Assembly: GCA_038729425.1 (NCBI GenBank)
Contig: JAVYSB010000003.1
Location: 137,192-201,191 of the forward strand
Length of the DNA: 64,000 nucleotides
Source of the DNA: Thermoplasmataceae archaeon
Lineage (GTDB): Archaea; Thermoplasmatota; Thermoplasmata; Thermoplasmatales; Thermoplasmataceae
Direction of reading: 5' to 3'
The position numbers and the translations under genes were made by a program. Positions 52,926 through 62,644 of this stretch are shown one piece after another; positions within the stretch are counted from its first letter, which is position 1; every line of letters starts with the position of its first letter. Below the pieces are notes generated by a model. The model searched no databases, was not told the DNA's origin, and saw nothing but the letters and a program-made list of their open reading frames with translations.

Positions 52926-54590
52926 TTACATTTCATCAACGTTAGATATTCCTATTATTTTGCATGCGTCATCTAGAATTGTTCGAAACCCCTTTACAAG
53001 AGATATTCTACGGTTCCTGTCCTCCGTGGGAGAGTTTAGTACCGGGCACTGCGTGTAGAAATCATTGAACGCCTTTACAAGACCGAGAAGATAGTTTGAA
53101 AGCGTATCCGGCCGGAGAGTCTTTGCTGCCTCCTCCAGAACGTAAGGATAGAGATACAGCCTGTGAACAAGTGTCTTTTCCGCATCGTTGCTGAAATGCA
53201 GATCTGAAACATCGACCTTGTTTGTCTTCGCAAGTATGCTGGAAGCCCTGGTATGCGAATACATTATGTACGGGGCAGAATCTCCTTCAAAATTCAGAGC
53301 CTCACTCCATCTGAAGACCATGGCCTTCGAGGGATTTACCCTGATGATATTGAACCTGATTGAAGACCTTGCCACGCTCTCGGCAATGGTTCTCAATTTT
53401 TCCTCCGGAAGGTCCGTTCGCTTTTCCCTTACAATGGAGAGAGCTTCTTCCTCAGTACGTGCAATGAGATCCCAGGCTGATACTACATTTCCTTTCCTAG
53501 TGGACATTTTTCCGGTGTCAAGAGAAATGAACCCATAATAGACGAAATCTATCTGCTGCTTCAAGCCCATGAGGTTTTTCAGCACATATGTCAAGTGCTC
53601 GCCGTGGTTTTTGTGATCTTCACCCAAAACGTCGATGAAGCGATCAAAATTCAGAGCCTTGAACATGTGGTATGCGACATCCCGCGCAAAATAGAGAGAA
53701 GTCCCATCTTTTCTCTTCAGGAAAACCTTGGTTCCGTCTTCCATGGTGATGTACTTTGCTCCATCCTCGTCCTTGAGGTTTTCTGAGAGATCCTCCATTA
53801 CGCGTTCGACGTCTCCTCCCAGAAGGAAATCTGACTCCCAGATATAGTCCTCAATGTTAATATCCAGCTTGAGCAGAGATTCCCTGATGTTATGAAGCAT
53901 TATCGAGGCAATTTCCCTTATCTTCATTATAATGGATCTGTTTCCACTTTCATATTCAGACACCAGCTTGTTCACTTCTTTCGCGATTTCTGTGTCTTTC
54001 TCCATGTCCCTGTAGATATCCTGGTATCCTTTCAACAATGATTCTGGCGTCGCTATTTTGTTTCCATTTCTCAGGTAAGCATCATAGAGTGTGATCACCT
54101 GCTTTCCAGAATCGTTAATGTAATATTGGGTTGAAACCCTGTAACCGTACCGCTTGAGGAGCCTTGCAAGTGAGTCACCTATTATGGGGTTTCTCACCCT
54201 TCCAACGTGAAGGGGCCCTGTAGGGTTTGCGCTGGTATGTTCAACAAGTATTCTCTCCGGGTCCTGGAATGTGTCTGGATATTGACCGGTTCTTTCAATA
54301 CTCTCTTGTATGGCTAAGAACATGCTTTCCGTACGCACCATGAAGTTGATATACTGTCCGGAAAGATCAATGCTTTCTATGTAATACTCTCGCTGAAGGG
54401 CCTCTTTCAACGTACCGTATATTTCCTCTGGCGTGGTCTTCCTGTCCTTTACGATCCTGAAAAGCCTGAGCGTGAAATCCCCATGTCCACTATTATCCAG
54501 CAGGAGGTCTTTTTCATTCATGCCTGGTAACAGGGAAGTAAGTGACTTGTGAAGCTTTGATTTAAAGTCTTCAAATAATAACACAGGCAA
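52926..54590 (-). CDS. argS: Arginyl-tRNA synthetase
   Basis: Class I synthetase charging tRNA-Arg. The N-terminal additional domain is followed by ANPTGPLHVGRVRNPIIGD with HVGR as HIGH-type motif, YYINDSGKQ, and KMSTRKGNVVSAWD as the KMSKS-like loop. The C-terminal DALR anticodon-binding domain (from about 425) includes LNFEGDSAPYIMYSHTRA. 554 residues is typical. It is 13 bases downstream of aroA and is probably the last gene of the aro operon. Confidence 0.97.
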   Translation of the reverse strand: MPVLLFEDFKSKLHKSLTSLLPGMNEKDLLLDNSGHGDFTLRLFRIVKDRKTTPEEIYGTLKEALQREYYIESIDLSGQYINFMVRTESMFLAIQESIERTGQYPDTFQDPERILVEHTSANPTGPLHVGRVRNPIIGDSLARLLKRYGYRVSTQYYINDSGKQVITLYDAYLRNGNKIATPESLLKGYQDIYRDMEKDTEIAKEVNKLVSEYESGNRSIIMKIREIASIMLHNIRESLLKLDINIEDYIWESDFLLGGDVERVMEDLSENLKDEDGAKYITMEDGTKVFLKRKDGTSLYFARDVAYHMFKALNFDRFIDVLGEDHKNHGEHLTYVLKNLMGLKQQIDFVYYGFISLDTGKMSTRKGNVVSAWDLIARTEEEALSIVREKRTDLPEEKLRTIAESVARSSIRFNIIRVNPSKAMVFRWSEALNFEGDSAPYIMYSHTRASSILAKTNKVDVSDLHFSNDAEKTLVHRLYLYPYVLEEAAKTLRPDTLSNYLLGLVKAFNDFYTQCPVLNSPTEDRNRRISLVKGFRTILDDACKIIGISNVDEM

Positions 54591-54603
54591 TGATTAACGG
54601 TTT

Positions 54604-55890
54604 CTATAAAGCTTTTTTGACCTGCCCGTCAGTAGCGCCCTCTATCCCCACTTCTCGCAAATCTCTGATAAACCCGGGATAGCTCTTGTTGATGACACCA
54701 AGGTCATGAAAAAGGGTACGACCATTTGCGGCGACAGCCGCAATGATTGCACTCATTAACATCCGGTGATCAGAACCTGTATATTCCTGTGGTGTTTTCA
54801 GGCTCCCTCTAGCTATTGACAATGATCCGGAGAGTGACGTTACGCTGGCGCCAAAGAGCTCTCCCATCTTTGCAATTCCAGATAGTCTGTCCGATTCCTT
54901 TGTCCTCAGGCGATCAGGATTCAGGATGGAAATACCATTGGAAGAGAATATACCAATCACGCCTGCAGGAGGGCAGCTATCAGGTACTTCAGAAGCATCT
55001 ATGCTGATGGCATCGTACTCTGAGGTGGCGGCTATCACTTCGAATTTCTCGCCAGATATTGTTTTTATTCCCCCCGCGGAATGGGCAACAAGAAGATCGA
55101 GTGTTTTCCTGTCTGCCTGCAGGCTGTCTGATTTCAGCCCAAGTATTTTGATTCCAGCATCAGATGAAAGAGATCCAAGAACCACAGGAAAGAGCGCTGA
55201 TGAGTAATCTCCTTCGATCCAGAACTTCCTCGCCGGCGATCGTCTCCCGATATATTGATATCCTTCGCAGCTCGATAATACCTCATATCCAAACTGCTTC
55301 AGCGCGTCCACCGTGATTTTCACATATGAAATCGAAACGGCATTCCGGGTCTCCAGATACTGGTCACTTTCCGTCAAAGAATTGAAGAGGATCATGGAGC
55401 TGACAAACTGTGAGCTAACAGACTGATCCATCAGCACTTTGGCCGGGTGTCTCCCGGTGGCGTCCATCACTGTGAAACCGTCCTGCTTAATGGTGAAGCG
55501 CACCCCACATTCCGAAAGACCTCTTATCAGGGGATCTATTGGTCTCATTGCCAGTCCAGTAGACCCCGTGAATTCCGTCCTGCAGCCCATGGCAGCCAGG
55601 ACACCTATTGATAGCCGGTACAGTGTTGCCGATTCTCCAACATTCACCTTCACAGGACATTGAAAGTCCGGATCGATAATGACCGTACTACCCTTCAGGG
55701 TGACAGTTGAGCCGCAAGACCTCGCGAGGTTAATCGCAGCATTTTCATCATCGCAGAACGATATATGATCCAGGATCACCTGTTCACGCCCAACCATTGC
55801 CAGGAGGATCATCCTCTGAGAATAGCTCTTGGACGATGGGACTGTAAGCGATCCCCTTATCTCTCCATGGAAAAAGCTCATTCCAGTCAT
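54604..55890 (-). CDS. aroA: 3-phosphoshikimate 1-carboxyvinyltransferase (EPSP synthase)
   Basis: Sixth step of the shikimate pathway, joining phosphoenolpyruvate to shikimate 3-phosphate. The 428-residue protein has SKSYSQRMILLA near the N terminus, GNSATLYRL-type GESATLYRLSIGVL, LRTKESDRLSGIAKMG and DHRMLMSAIIAAV. All active-site segments are present. It overlaps aroK by four bases (ATGA), so translation is coupled. Confidence 0.96.
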   Translation of the reverse strand: MTGMSFFHGEIRGSLTVPSSKSYSQRMILLAMVGREQVILDHISFCDDENAAINLARSCGSTVTLKGSTVIIDPDFQCPVKVNVGESATLYRLSIGVLAAMGCRTEFTGSTGLAMRPIDPLIRGLSECGVRFTIKQDGFTVMDATGRHPAKVLMDQSVSSQFVSSMILFNSLTESDQYLETRNAVSISYVKITVDALKQFGYEVLSSCEGYQYIGRRSPARKFWIEGDYSSALFPVVLGSLSSDAGIKILGLKSDSLQADRKTLDLLVAHSAGGIKTISGEKFEVIAATSEYDAISIDASEVPDSCPPAGVIGIFSSNGISILNPDRLRTKESDRLSGIAKMGELFGASVTSLSGSLSIARGSLKTPQEYTGSDHRMLMSAIIAAVAANGRTLFHDLGVINKSYPGFIRDLREVGIEGATDGQVKKAL

Positions 55891-56717
55891 AGTTTTTCGA
55901 CTCTCATTCCCTCGTCAGTGAAAGTCGTTTCCACGCACTTGAAACCTGTCGATGGAGGAAATTGGCTGATAGCGTCATCCTTTCTTTTTCTATCCTGAAA
56001 CACAGCGAAAATAGCTGGTCCTTTGCCACTCTGTGAGACAAACCTCGCACCCATGTTCCTGAAATATGAAATGATATCGCCGTTCAGACCTGTGTATTCA
56101 CCCACGAACATGCCGTTCAGAGTTGCGGCTTCAAGAATATAGCCGCCGGAAACAAGTTTTTTAAGAGGCTTCCAGGACTCTTCTGCCCTTTTCATCTCTC
56201 CTGTATCAATAGACCTGGTTTCCCTGTATTTCTCGGGGTTATACGCAATTGCAAGATACCCGGCCGGTGCCCTGATCCTTTTCAGGATCTTCATTGTCCT
56301 GTTGTTGGTGAGGCATGCCCCCCCATAGTATGAAGAGCAGAGATCGTCGTATGCCCCTGTCAGAGAAGTGCCATTTACTAGGGACGCCTGAGCCGATAAT
56401 TGAAGGAGTTCAGTTTCCGAAATCTTGATGTTGTTTATGGACAGGAAACCAGCTACTATAGCCAGAGTGAAAGCGCTACTGCTCTTCAACCCCTGTGATT
56501 GCGGGATATTGCTCTCAATAGTGAGTGACGGCGTCTGGGAGCCGGGATATTTTGCGCTAATAAAATCAAGCGTCTTCCTCGCTTCTCTTGATATCCCGTC
56601 CGGCGAAAGAGACAGTGAAAATCTCACACTGAGATCCAGGCCAATCGCAGCAGATGAACCCACTTCCTGAGAAAAAGCGGATATAACTGATATACCGCCG
56701 TGGCATCTTACTTCCAC
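55887..56717 (-). CDS. aroK: Archaeal shikimate kinase, GHMP type
   Basis: Phosphorylates shikimate at O3. This is the archaeal GHMP-superfamily enzyme, unrelated to bacterial AroK: SAAIGLDLSVRFSLSL near the N terminus, the ATP loop PQSQGLKSSSAFTLAIV, LTGAYDDLCSSYYGG and the C-terminal SGKGPAIFAV. At 276 residues it is complete. It lies one base from aroE and overlaps aroA by four bases. Confidence 0.93.
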   Translation of the reverse strand: MEVRCHGGISVISAFSQEVGSSAAIGLDLSVRFSLSLSPDGISREARKTLDFISAKYPGSQTPSLTIESNIPQSQGLKSSSAFTLAIVAGFLSINNIKISETELLQLSAQASLVNGTSLTGAYDDLCSSYYGGACLTNNRTMKILKRIRAPAGYLAIAYNPEKYRETRSIDTGEMKRAEESWKPLKKLVSGGYILEAATLNGMFVGEYTGLNGDIISYFRNMGARFVSQSGKGPAIFAVFQDRKRKDDAISQFPPSTGFKCVETTFTDEGMRVEKL

Positions 56718-56718
56718 T

Positions 56719-57537
56719 TCACTCGTAACTCATTACCTCTCTGAGGATTTTCCTGACATCATCCAGGTTCACTTCGTTTCCGAAAAGGATCTTCATTGTT
56801 TCAAAGGCTTGGTACACAAAAAGATCTTCACCAGTAACGATCCGGGAACCGTTGGCGGCCATCCGGGAGAGGAATTTTGTCACTGCCGGATTATAAACCA
56901 CGTCTATGCCTATCTTCGCACTGTCTATGGTACGATCGGTGAAGGGACTCGCAGAAACCTGCGGAAAAGTACCTATGGGAGTGCAGTTGATTAGGACGTC
57001 GTACTGGTGAAGTGACGCCTCAGTCATGGATATGATTTTACTAGCCCCTGTGACTGGGGTTCCGGCAAGTTCCTTTCTCGCGTTTCCTGGTTCCCTGGAG
57101 GCTACATGAAAGGCTTCCGGCCTGGATGTGTTGAGGATGTGAAACCCCACCGTCCTGAATATACCACCAGTGCCAGCCACGAGGATGCGTTTTCCGTTGA
57201 AATCCAGATCCCTCACCGCAAAAGAAAACCCAGCAAGGTCTGTATTATAACCGACGGCTTCTCCGTCTGTAATCCTGACCAGATTCACTGATCCTATTTC
57301 CCGCGCCTTAGGGTCCATAGAATCCAGATGCTGCAAAATGGGAATCTTGTGCGGGGCAGTCACATTGTATCCGCAGAAGTGTTCCCTGGAAGCCTTAACG
57401 AAGATCCCCAGCTCCCTGCTCTTTATATCAAGGGATGCGTAGAAAGCGTCTATATTGTGTTCAGAGAAGATGCGGTTAAAAATAGCGGAACTTTTTGAAT
57501 GGGTGATTGGGGACCCTATGACACCGCAAAGCTTCAT
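56719..57537 (-). CDS. aroE: Shikimate 5-dehydrogenase
   Basis: NADPH-dependent reduction of 3-dehydroshikimate. The 272-residue protein has the substrate-binding SPITHSKSSAIFN, the catalytic lysine in NVTAPHKIPIL, NTDLAGF, the nucleotide fold GTGGIFRTVGFHIL and NCTPIGTFP. Overlaps aroB's end by four bases. Confidence 0.95.
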   Translation of the reverse strand: MKLCGVIGSPITHSKSSAIFNRIFSEHNIDAFYASLDIKSRELGIFVKASREHFCGYNVTAPHKIPILQHLDSMDPKAREIGSVNLVRITDGEAVGYNTDLAGFSFAVRDLDFNGKRILVAGTGGIFRTVGFHILNTSRPEAFHVASREPGNARKELAGTPVTGASKIISMTEASLHQYDVLINCTPIGTFPQVSASPFTDRTIDSAKIGIDVVYNPAVTKFLSRMAANGSRIVTGEDLFVYQAFETMKILFGNEVNLDDVRKILREVMSYE

Positions 57538-58670
57538 ATGGATGTTCTCGCGATAGACTCATTGCTGTCCATATAGGACCGGATGTGGCTCCTTATGGCT
57601 TCCTGATCGATGGATACGTCCGTCATCACGCCAAAGTCGGATGGTATTCTCATGGCTATTCTGCCGTCTGTCGCTTTCTTATCGTTCCTGATGAACGATA
57701 CAAGGCTATCCAGGCCAAGCGATCGCAGCTGTATTCTGGGTATGGAATACTTATTCATCAGCGCGGTAAGGGAGGATCTTACTGCCCTGTCTGTCAGTCC
57801 CATCGTCTCTCCCATGTAAAGTTCCACAAGCATACCGGTCGCGACTGCAATTCCGTGATGGATCGAATTCTTGGATACGGATTCAATAGCGTGGGCGATG
57901 GTATGCCCAAAATTCAAGTCCCTTCTTTCACCATGGGTTTCTCTGAAATCCCTCGAGACCCTGTCAGCTTTCAGTTTTAGAGAGAGAGATATCAGTCTCT
58001 GCAGCTGCTCGCTCTTCTGCAAACTCTCAAGATCGTCAGCATTTTCCAGAAGATTGAGCATGGTGTGGTCTCCGATGATCGCGTGTTTGACAATTTCTCC
58101 AAGGCCGTCTCTTATGGTATCCGGTGGTGAGGCCCTTACAAATTCCACATCCACTATGATCTCCTTAGGATTGTAGAATGTTCCTATGGCATTCTTCACT
58201 CCGGAGAAATTGATCCCGTTCTTTCCACCGAGACAGCTGTCAGCCTGAGACAGAAGCGTGGTCGGAATCGCCATGAGGTCAATTCCCCTCTTGTATGTAG
58301 ATGCCACAAAACCAGCTATGTCACCGACGGTTCCCCCGCCAATGTATACAAGCAAGGAATCCCTGGGTATCCCCCTTTCTATGAGGACTCTCATGATCTT
58401 CTGGTAGTTTCTGATACTCTTCAGCGCCTCCCCATCATTCAGGGTTATCTTTGTCAGCTCCCCGCGAATTGACTTCAGTTTAGGAATGGTATCGGAGAAC
58501 AATTCTTCCACAGTTTTGCTGACCATCAGCACAACATGGCTGTATCTGTCGACCTCGTCGACCATATGAGAAACGGTTTTTTCTCCAACTATCAGGGATA
58601 TTTCATCACCATTAACACTCAGAATGGAGCGCTCAGCATTACCCGTAATCTTCCAACACCCGTGTATCAA
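57534..58670 (-). CDS. aroB: 3-dehydroquinate synthase
   Basis: NAD- and metal-dependent cyclisation of DAHP to 3-dehydroquinate. The 378-residue protein has NDGEALKSI, GGGTVGDIAGFVASTYKRG, TTLLSQADSCLGGKNGIN, and the metal-binding HAIIGDH and NFGHTIAHAIE with HHGIAVATGM. The presence of classic aroB implies the DAHP route rather than the aminodeoxy-hexose route of some archaea. The start is TTG at 58668-58670; no in-frame ATG precedes the conserved part. A+T-rich TTATATTTCC lies about 20 bases upstream. Confidence 0.95.
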   Translation of the reverse strand: MIHGCWKITGNAERSILSVNGDEISLIVGEKTVSHMVDEVDRYSHVVLMVSKTVEELFSDTIPKLKSIRGELTKITLNDGEALKSIRNYQKIMRVLIERGIPRDSLLVYIGGGTVGDIAGFVASTYKRGIDLMAIPTTLLSQADSCLGGKNGINFSGVKNAIGTFYNPKEIIVDVEFVRASPPDTIRDGLGEIVKHAIIGDHTMLNLLENADDLESLQKSEQLQRLISLSLKLKADRVSRDFRETHGERRDLNFGHTIAHAIESVSKNSIHHGIAVATGMLVELYMGETMGLTDRAVRSSLTALMNKYSIPRIQLRSLGLDSLVSFIRNDKKATDGRIAMRIPSDFGVMTDVSIDQEAIRSHIRSYMDSNESIARTSI

Positions 58671-58703
58671 TAATATAAGGAAATATAATTTTTCGTATCT
58701 GCC

Positions 58704-59480
58704 TCATGTTCCTGGTTTTATTCTGCCGTATAGGGGCATGGATATGGCAAAGAAAATGACAGTGAGAGCCAGAACCAGCTCGAGATCGAACATTGTGCTC
58801 GAGGTAATGCCAAACACTGTGGCGTCTCGCAGGATGTTTGAAACATAGCTGAGAGGGTTTGCATCGGACAGGATCCTCAAGGGTTCTGGTGTCAGGCTGG
58901 TCACGCTATAGAACGCAGTACTGGCAAAATCGAGTATAAAGAAAAGGAATATTGTGATGGTCTGATATGCCTGCATCGTTCTGACAAGAATGGATAGTAT
59001 CAGGAAAATGGATGAGAAAAGTATGGTGGCTAGCGTGATGGTGAGGATGACTATCCAACTGTTGGCCGCAGTGATCATGAGATTCCCCGTGGTGAAGTAT
59101 GACAGAGCAACCATAATGAGGCTCCCCGCAAGTGAGAGAATCACTCCAAGAAATACTATGCCGAGCAGATAATCAGATCTCCTGAACGGTCCGGTCATGA
59201 GCTGTTCAAACATACCCCAGCGCCTGTCTGCCCATAGCATTCCACCCCCGATGTTTCCGGCAGTAAAGGTCTGAATGGCAATGATGCCGGGAGCAACAAA
59301 AACTGGGTATGATATCTCTAATGTTCCCACTGGAATGGCATGGATGAGTGATTCAAACATATTTCCCATCACCAGCAAGTACAGAGCTGGCAGCCCGAGT
59401 AAGAAAACGAGCGTGCCCGGATCTGTGTTTACGAAAAGGTTTCTTATGGTCAGCCTCACAAACGCAGGCATCCTGATCAT
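58704..59480 (-). CDS. ABC-2 type transporter permease
   Basis: 258-residue integral membrane protein with about six membrane segments and the ABC-2 conserved region near FAPGIIAIQTFTAGNIGG and PLSYVSNILRDA. It pairs with the ATPase immediately upstream (four-base overlap). Such DrrAB/NodIJ-like exporters move drugs, lipids or glycans out of the cell. The cargo cannot be predicted. It lies 33 bases upstream of aroB on the same strand, probably without functional connection. Confidence 0.85.
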   Translation of the reverse strand: MIRMPAFVRLTIRNLFVNTDPGTLVFLLGLPALYLLVMGNMFESLIHAIPVGTLEISYPVFVAPGIIAIQTFTAGNIGGGMLWADRRWGMFEQLMTGPFRRSDYLLGIVFLGVILSLAGSLIMVALSYFTTGNLMITAANSWIVILTITLATILFSSIFLILSILVRTMQAYQTITIFLFFILDFASTAFYSVTSLTPEPLRILSDANPLSYVSNILRDATVFGITSSTMFDLELVLALTVIFFAISMPLYGRIKPGT

Positions 59481-60427
59481 TTGCTGACCACTTCCAGAAA
59501 CACGTCGTCAAGGGTGGATTCCCTCAGGCTGATCCTGTCTGCCCTCAGGCCCTTGCGGTTCAGATAGAGTATCAGGTTTTCAAGAACACGGTCCATGTTC
59601 TTACCCACCGCCGTGATTTTTGATCCGTCCAACCTGAATTCGCGTGATCCTGAAAGATCGTCCACACCTGAAAGGAGATCCTCCTTGGTGATCTCTGAAT
59701 GGTTTGATACTTCTACTTCCAGCGTCTTAAGTTGGCCAAAATTCTCCTTAAGATATTGGGAGGTGCCTTCTGCAAGAATCTTTCCTTTGTCTATGATGGC
59801 TATCCTGTCACAGAGATAATCCGCCTCCTCTAGAATGTGTGTGGTGAAGAATACCGCGAGCCCGTCTCTTGCCCTTTTTGCAACATAGTCTAGAATTCGG
59901 CGTCTCACTATGGGATCCATACCCACGGTCGGCTCGTCGAGAAACAAGAGGTCCATATCGTGCAGGAATTCCCTAGCCACCTGCAGTTTCTTCTTCTCAC
60001 CACCAGATATTTCAAACGCTCTGTGTTTCCTGATCCTTGCCAGGTCGAATAGTTCGATTAACTCTTCCATCCTTGCAGACAGCGTTTCTGATGGTACCTG
60101 CCAGAGCATCCCGTAAATTTTCATATTCCTCTCAACAGAGGCAAAATCATAGGATTCGTGCTGTGCAACAACGCCTATGCGCTTCCTTATCTGGGTCGCC
60201 CTGTGCACGACATCCATACCCAGAACCTTGACAGAACCCGATGTCGGTGGGACAAGGGTCGTCAGAACTCTTATTGTGCTGGTCTTTCCTGCACCGTTTT
60301 TTCCAAGGAATCCGTAGACTTCGCCCTTCTTCACATGAAAGGAGATGTCGTCAACGGCGTTTGGTCCCGATCCGTAATTTTTAACGAGATTGTCCACAGA
60401 GACTGTATAATCGTATTCCTGATCCAC
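59477..60427 (-). CDS. ABC-2 type exporter ATPase
   Basis: 316-residue ATPase of the DrrA/CcmA group. Walker A GKNGAGKTST, Q-loop VVAQHESYDF, signature ISGGEKKK (with lysines instead of the usual QR), Walker B LLFLDEPTVGMD and H-loop TTHILEEAD. A C-terminal extension of about 90 residues is typical of this group. Start GTG 60425-60427, with AAGGGAAC just upstream as a plausible ribosome-binding site. Overlaps the permease gene by four bases. Confidence 0.92.
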   Translation of the reverse strand: MDQEYDYTVSVDNLVKNYGSGPNAVDDISFHVKKGEVYGFLGKNGAGKTSTIRVLTTLVPPTSGSVKVLGMDVVHRATQIRKRIGVVAQHESYDFASVERNMKIYGMLWQVPSETLSARMEELIELFDLARIRKHRAFEISGGEKKKLQVAREFLHDMDLLFLDEPTVGMDPIVRRRILDYVAKRARDGLAVFFTTHILEEADYLCDRIAIIDKGKILAEGTSQYLKENFGQLKTLEVEVSNHSEITKEDLLSGVDDLSGSREFRLDGSKITAVGKNMDRVLENLILYLNRKGLRADRISLRESTLDDVFLEVVSK

Positions 60428-60509
60428 GTTCCCTTAGAGTCGGCGGGAATATAGTTGTTTTCTCCAGACATGTGAGAAAACGAATAATACGAGCTTCAGA
60501 TACTGACAG

Positions 60510-61103
60510 GTGAAAATTGGTGTGCTTGGTTTCCAGGGGGATGTTCAGGAACACGTGAACGCTCTTGAAAGGGTCTTTTCCTCCAGGGAGGGTTCCATCG
60601 TTCAGATACGGAAGTCAGGTGATCTGGACGGCCTTTCCGGGTTAATAATTCCAGGAGGGGAGAGCACCACAATTTTCAAGCTCATCAAGATGTATGACAT
60701 ATATGATAAAATTGTTCGCCTTGCAAAAAAGGGAATGGCGGTGATGGGCACCTGTGCCGGCCTCATAATAATATCAAGAGAAACAAATGATGATCGCGTA
60801 AAAGGGATGGGTATCATCGATGTTGAAATCATGAGGAATGCTTATGGCAGGCAGATAGATTCATTTATTGAAGTTGTTGACATAAAGGGAATTGGCAAAT
60901 TTCCCGCTGTGTTCATAAGGGCTCCCATAATTGAAAGGGCAGGGAATAGTGACATAATGGCAGTGTATGGAGGAAGGCCCATTATGGTTCGCGGGGAAAA
61001 TATCCTTGGACTGACATTTCATCCGGAACTCACTGAGGATCTGAGGATCCATGATTACTTCGTCTCCATGGCGGAGAGAGGTGGAGTTCCAGTGGAACTT
61101 TAG
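60510..61103 (+). CDS. pdxT: Pyridoxal 5'-phosphate synthase glutaminase subunit
   Basis: Supplies ammonia to PdxS for deoxyxylulose-independent vitamin B6 synthesis. The 197-residue class I amidotransferase has GFQGDVQEH at the start, GGESTTIFKL, the nucleophile Cys in GTCAGLII, and the His/Glu pair in FHPELTED. pdxS is not adjacent, unlike in many genomes. Start is GTG at 60510. It is followed by gcvT after 11 bases. Confidence 0.95.
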   Translation: MKIGVLGFQGDVQEHVNALERVFSSREGSIVQIRKSGDLDGLSGLIIPGGESTTIFKLIKMYDIYDKIVRLAKKGMAVMGTCAGLIIISRETNDDRVKGMGIIDVEIMRNAYGRQIDSFIEVVDIKGIGKFPAVFIRAPIIERAGNSDIMAVYGGRPIMVRGENILGLTFHPELTEDLRIHDYFVSMAERGGVPVEL

Positions 61104-61114
61104 AAGGTGGTAAG

Positions 61115-62200
61115 ATGAGAAGAACATGTCTGTATGAAGAACATACAAAACTTGGTGCAAAGATGGTAGACTTCCATGGATGGGAAATGCCGCTGCAGTA
61201 TACCAGAATTCTTGAAGAACACATGGCTGTCAGGAAAAACGTAGGTATATTCGATGTTTCACACATGGGAGATATTGTAATTGAAGGAAAAGACGCTGCA
61301 AAATTCGTTGACTATATTTTTCCAACGAGAGTATCAAAACTGAATAATGGCGAATCCCTTTACACAGCGTTTCTGAATGAAGATGGGATCATAATCGATG
61401 ATACAATAGTAAACAGAATGACTGAGAACAAATTCTTCTTTGTTCCAAATGCGAGTACAATAGATCTCATATATAATTGGGCTGTGAAAAACAGCAAAGG
61501 ATTTGACATCAAACTGAATAACGTATCTTACGATATAGGATGCATAGCAGTCCAAGGTCCAAAGGCTGAAGAGATCATAGAAGGAACGAATTATCATTTT
61601 CCAGAACAGTTTAAATTCTCCTATGAAAAATCCAATCATATGAACAAAATAACTGGAAAAAATGATCTAATAATATCTGGAACTGGGTATACTGGAGAAA
61701 GAGGGGTTGAGATTATTGGTAGCAATGAGGATATTGTTCACATATGGCAGTACCTCATAAAGAAAATAAAGGAATACAACGGTCTTCCATGTGGTCTTGG
61801 TTCCAGAGACACACTTAGGATGGAAAAGGGCATGCTCTTATCTGGCACTGATTTTTCAATGAATCGTGATCCATTTGAGTGTTCTATTTCATTTATTGTT
61901 GATGAAGATCATAACTTTTTAGGAAAAGAAAAACTTATGAAAAGGAAAGTCTCAGATATGGAAATTTTCAGGGGATTTGTTCTTGAAGACAGGTCAATTC
62001 CAAGAGCTGAATGTATTGTGACATTTGGTGAGAAACAAATTGGAAAGATAACCAGTGGAACACTCTCGCCGGTGCTTGATAGAGGTATAGGACTTGGGTT
62101 TGTTAACAAAAAATATTCTAAAGCAGGAAATGAATGCCAAGTAAAAATACGGGATGCAGATCACAGGGGCATCATATCAAGGCCAAAAATAGTTCCATAG
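61115..62200 (+). CDS. gcvT: Aminomethyltransferase (glycine cleavage T-protein)
   Basis: Transfers the methylene group from lipoyl-bound glycine to tetrahydrofolate. The 361-residue protein has HTKLGAKMVDFHGWEMPLQY, VGIFDVSHMGDI, VQGPKAEEI, SGTGYTGERGVEI and GLGSRDTLRMEKGM, and a C-terminal barrel domain. AAGGTGG (about 61105-61111) is a strong ribosome-binding site. Its third positions are clearly more A+T-rich, with more Lys, Asn and Ile, than the aro genes and pdxT, which may mean recent acquisition. No gcvH or gcvP is nearby. Confidence 0.95.
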   Translation: MRRTCLYEEHTKLGAKMVDFHGWEMPLQYTRILEEHMAVRKNVGIFDVSHMGDIVIEGKDAAKFVDYIFPTRVSKLNNGESLYTAFLNEDGIIIDDTIVNRMTENKFFFVPNASTIDLIYNWAVKNSKGFDIKLNNVSYDIGCIAVQGPKAEEIIEGTNYHFPEQFKFSYEKSNHMNKITGKNDLIISGTGYTGERGVEIIGSNEDIVHIWQYLIKKIKEYNGLPCGLGSRDTLRMEKGMLLSGTDFSMNRDPFECSISFIVDEDHNFLGKEKLMKRKVSDMEIFRGFVLEDRSIPRAECIVTFGEKQIGKITSGTLSPVLDRGIGLGFVNKKYSKAGNECQVKIRDADHRGIISRPKIVP

Positions 62201-62219
62201 GAAGTCTATCCCCCCCTCA

Positions 62220-62531
62220 CTATTTATCATATTTTGAAATAATGAGTTTGAGCCCTTTATTACCTATTATTTTGACTTTTTCATCAACAGAGAAAGTATC
62301 TGCTTCAGAAGGTATCGCACTCCATATCTGGGAATCGTAAGATATCTCGTATTCGTCATTTTTCACAGTCTTAACAACAGCCAATTCTCCAACCATGGAC
62401 TCCTTCCCTGTATATGGGCCATGACCAAATGGGTATCGAACAAAAAGCCTGCCTAGCCACGCCCCTATGAAGAAGAATAATATTGCAACAAGAATTATTG
62501 TCAGGTCAAATGTGGTATTGGAAACAGCCAT
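62220..62531 (-). CDS. Short NfeD-like membrane protein
   Basis: 103 residues: one membrane segment (about 8-28) and a C-terminal OB-fold-like domain of NfeD type, with KESMVGELAVVKTV, IWSAIPSEADTFSVDEKVKI and the end GNKGLKLIISK. Short NfeD proteins partner with stomatins or stand alone; no stomatin gene is present here. I start it at ATG 62529-62531; a TTG nine bases earlier is in frame. The family call rests on pattern only. Confidence 0.55.
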   Translation of the reverse strand: MAVSNTTFDLTIILVAILFFFIGAWLGRLFVRYPFGHGPYTGKESMVGELAVVKTVKNDEYEISYDSQIWSAIPSEADTFSVDEKVKIIGNKGLKLIISKYDK

Positions 62532-62644
62532 AACCCTCAATTGTAATCTATATTAAATATGTTATTGGATATAGAACAATCATAGAATTGACCAGATAAA
62601 TTATTACGAATTATTTTATACGGTCTGGAGTTATAACCGAAAAA

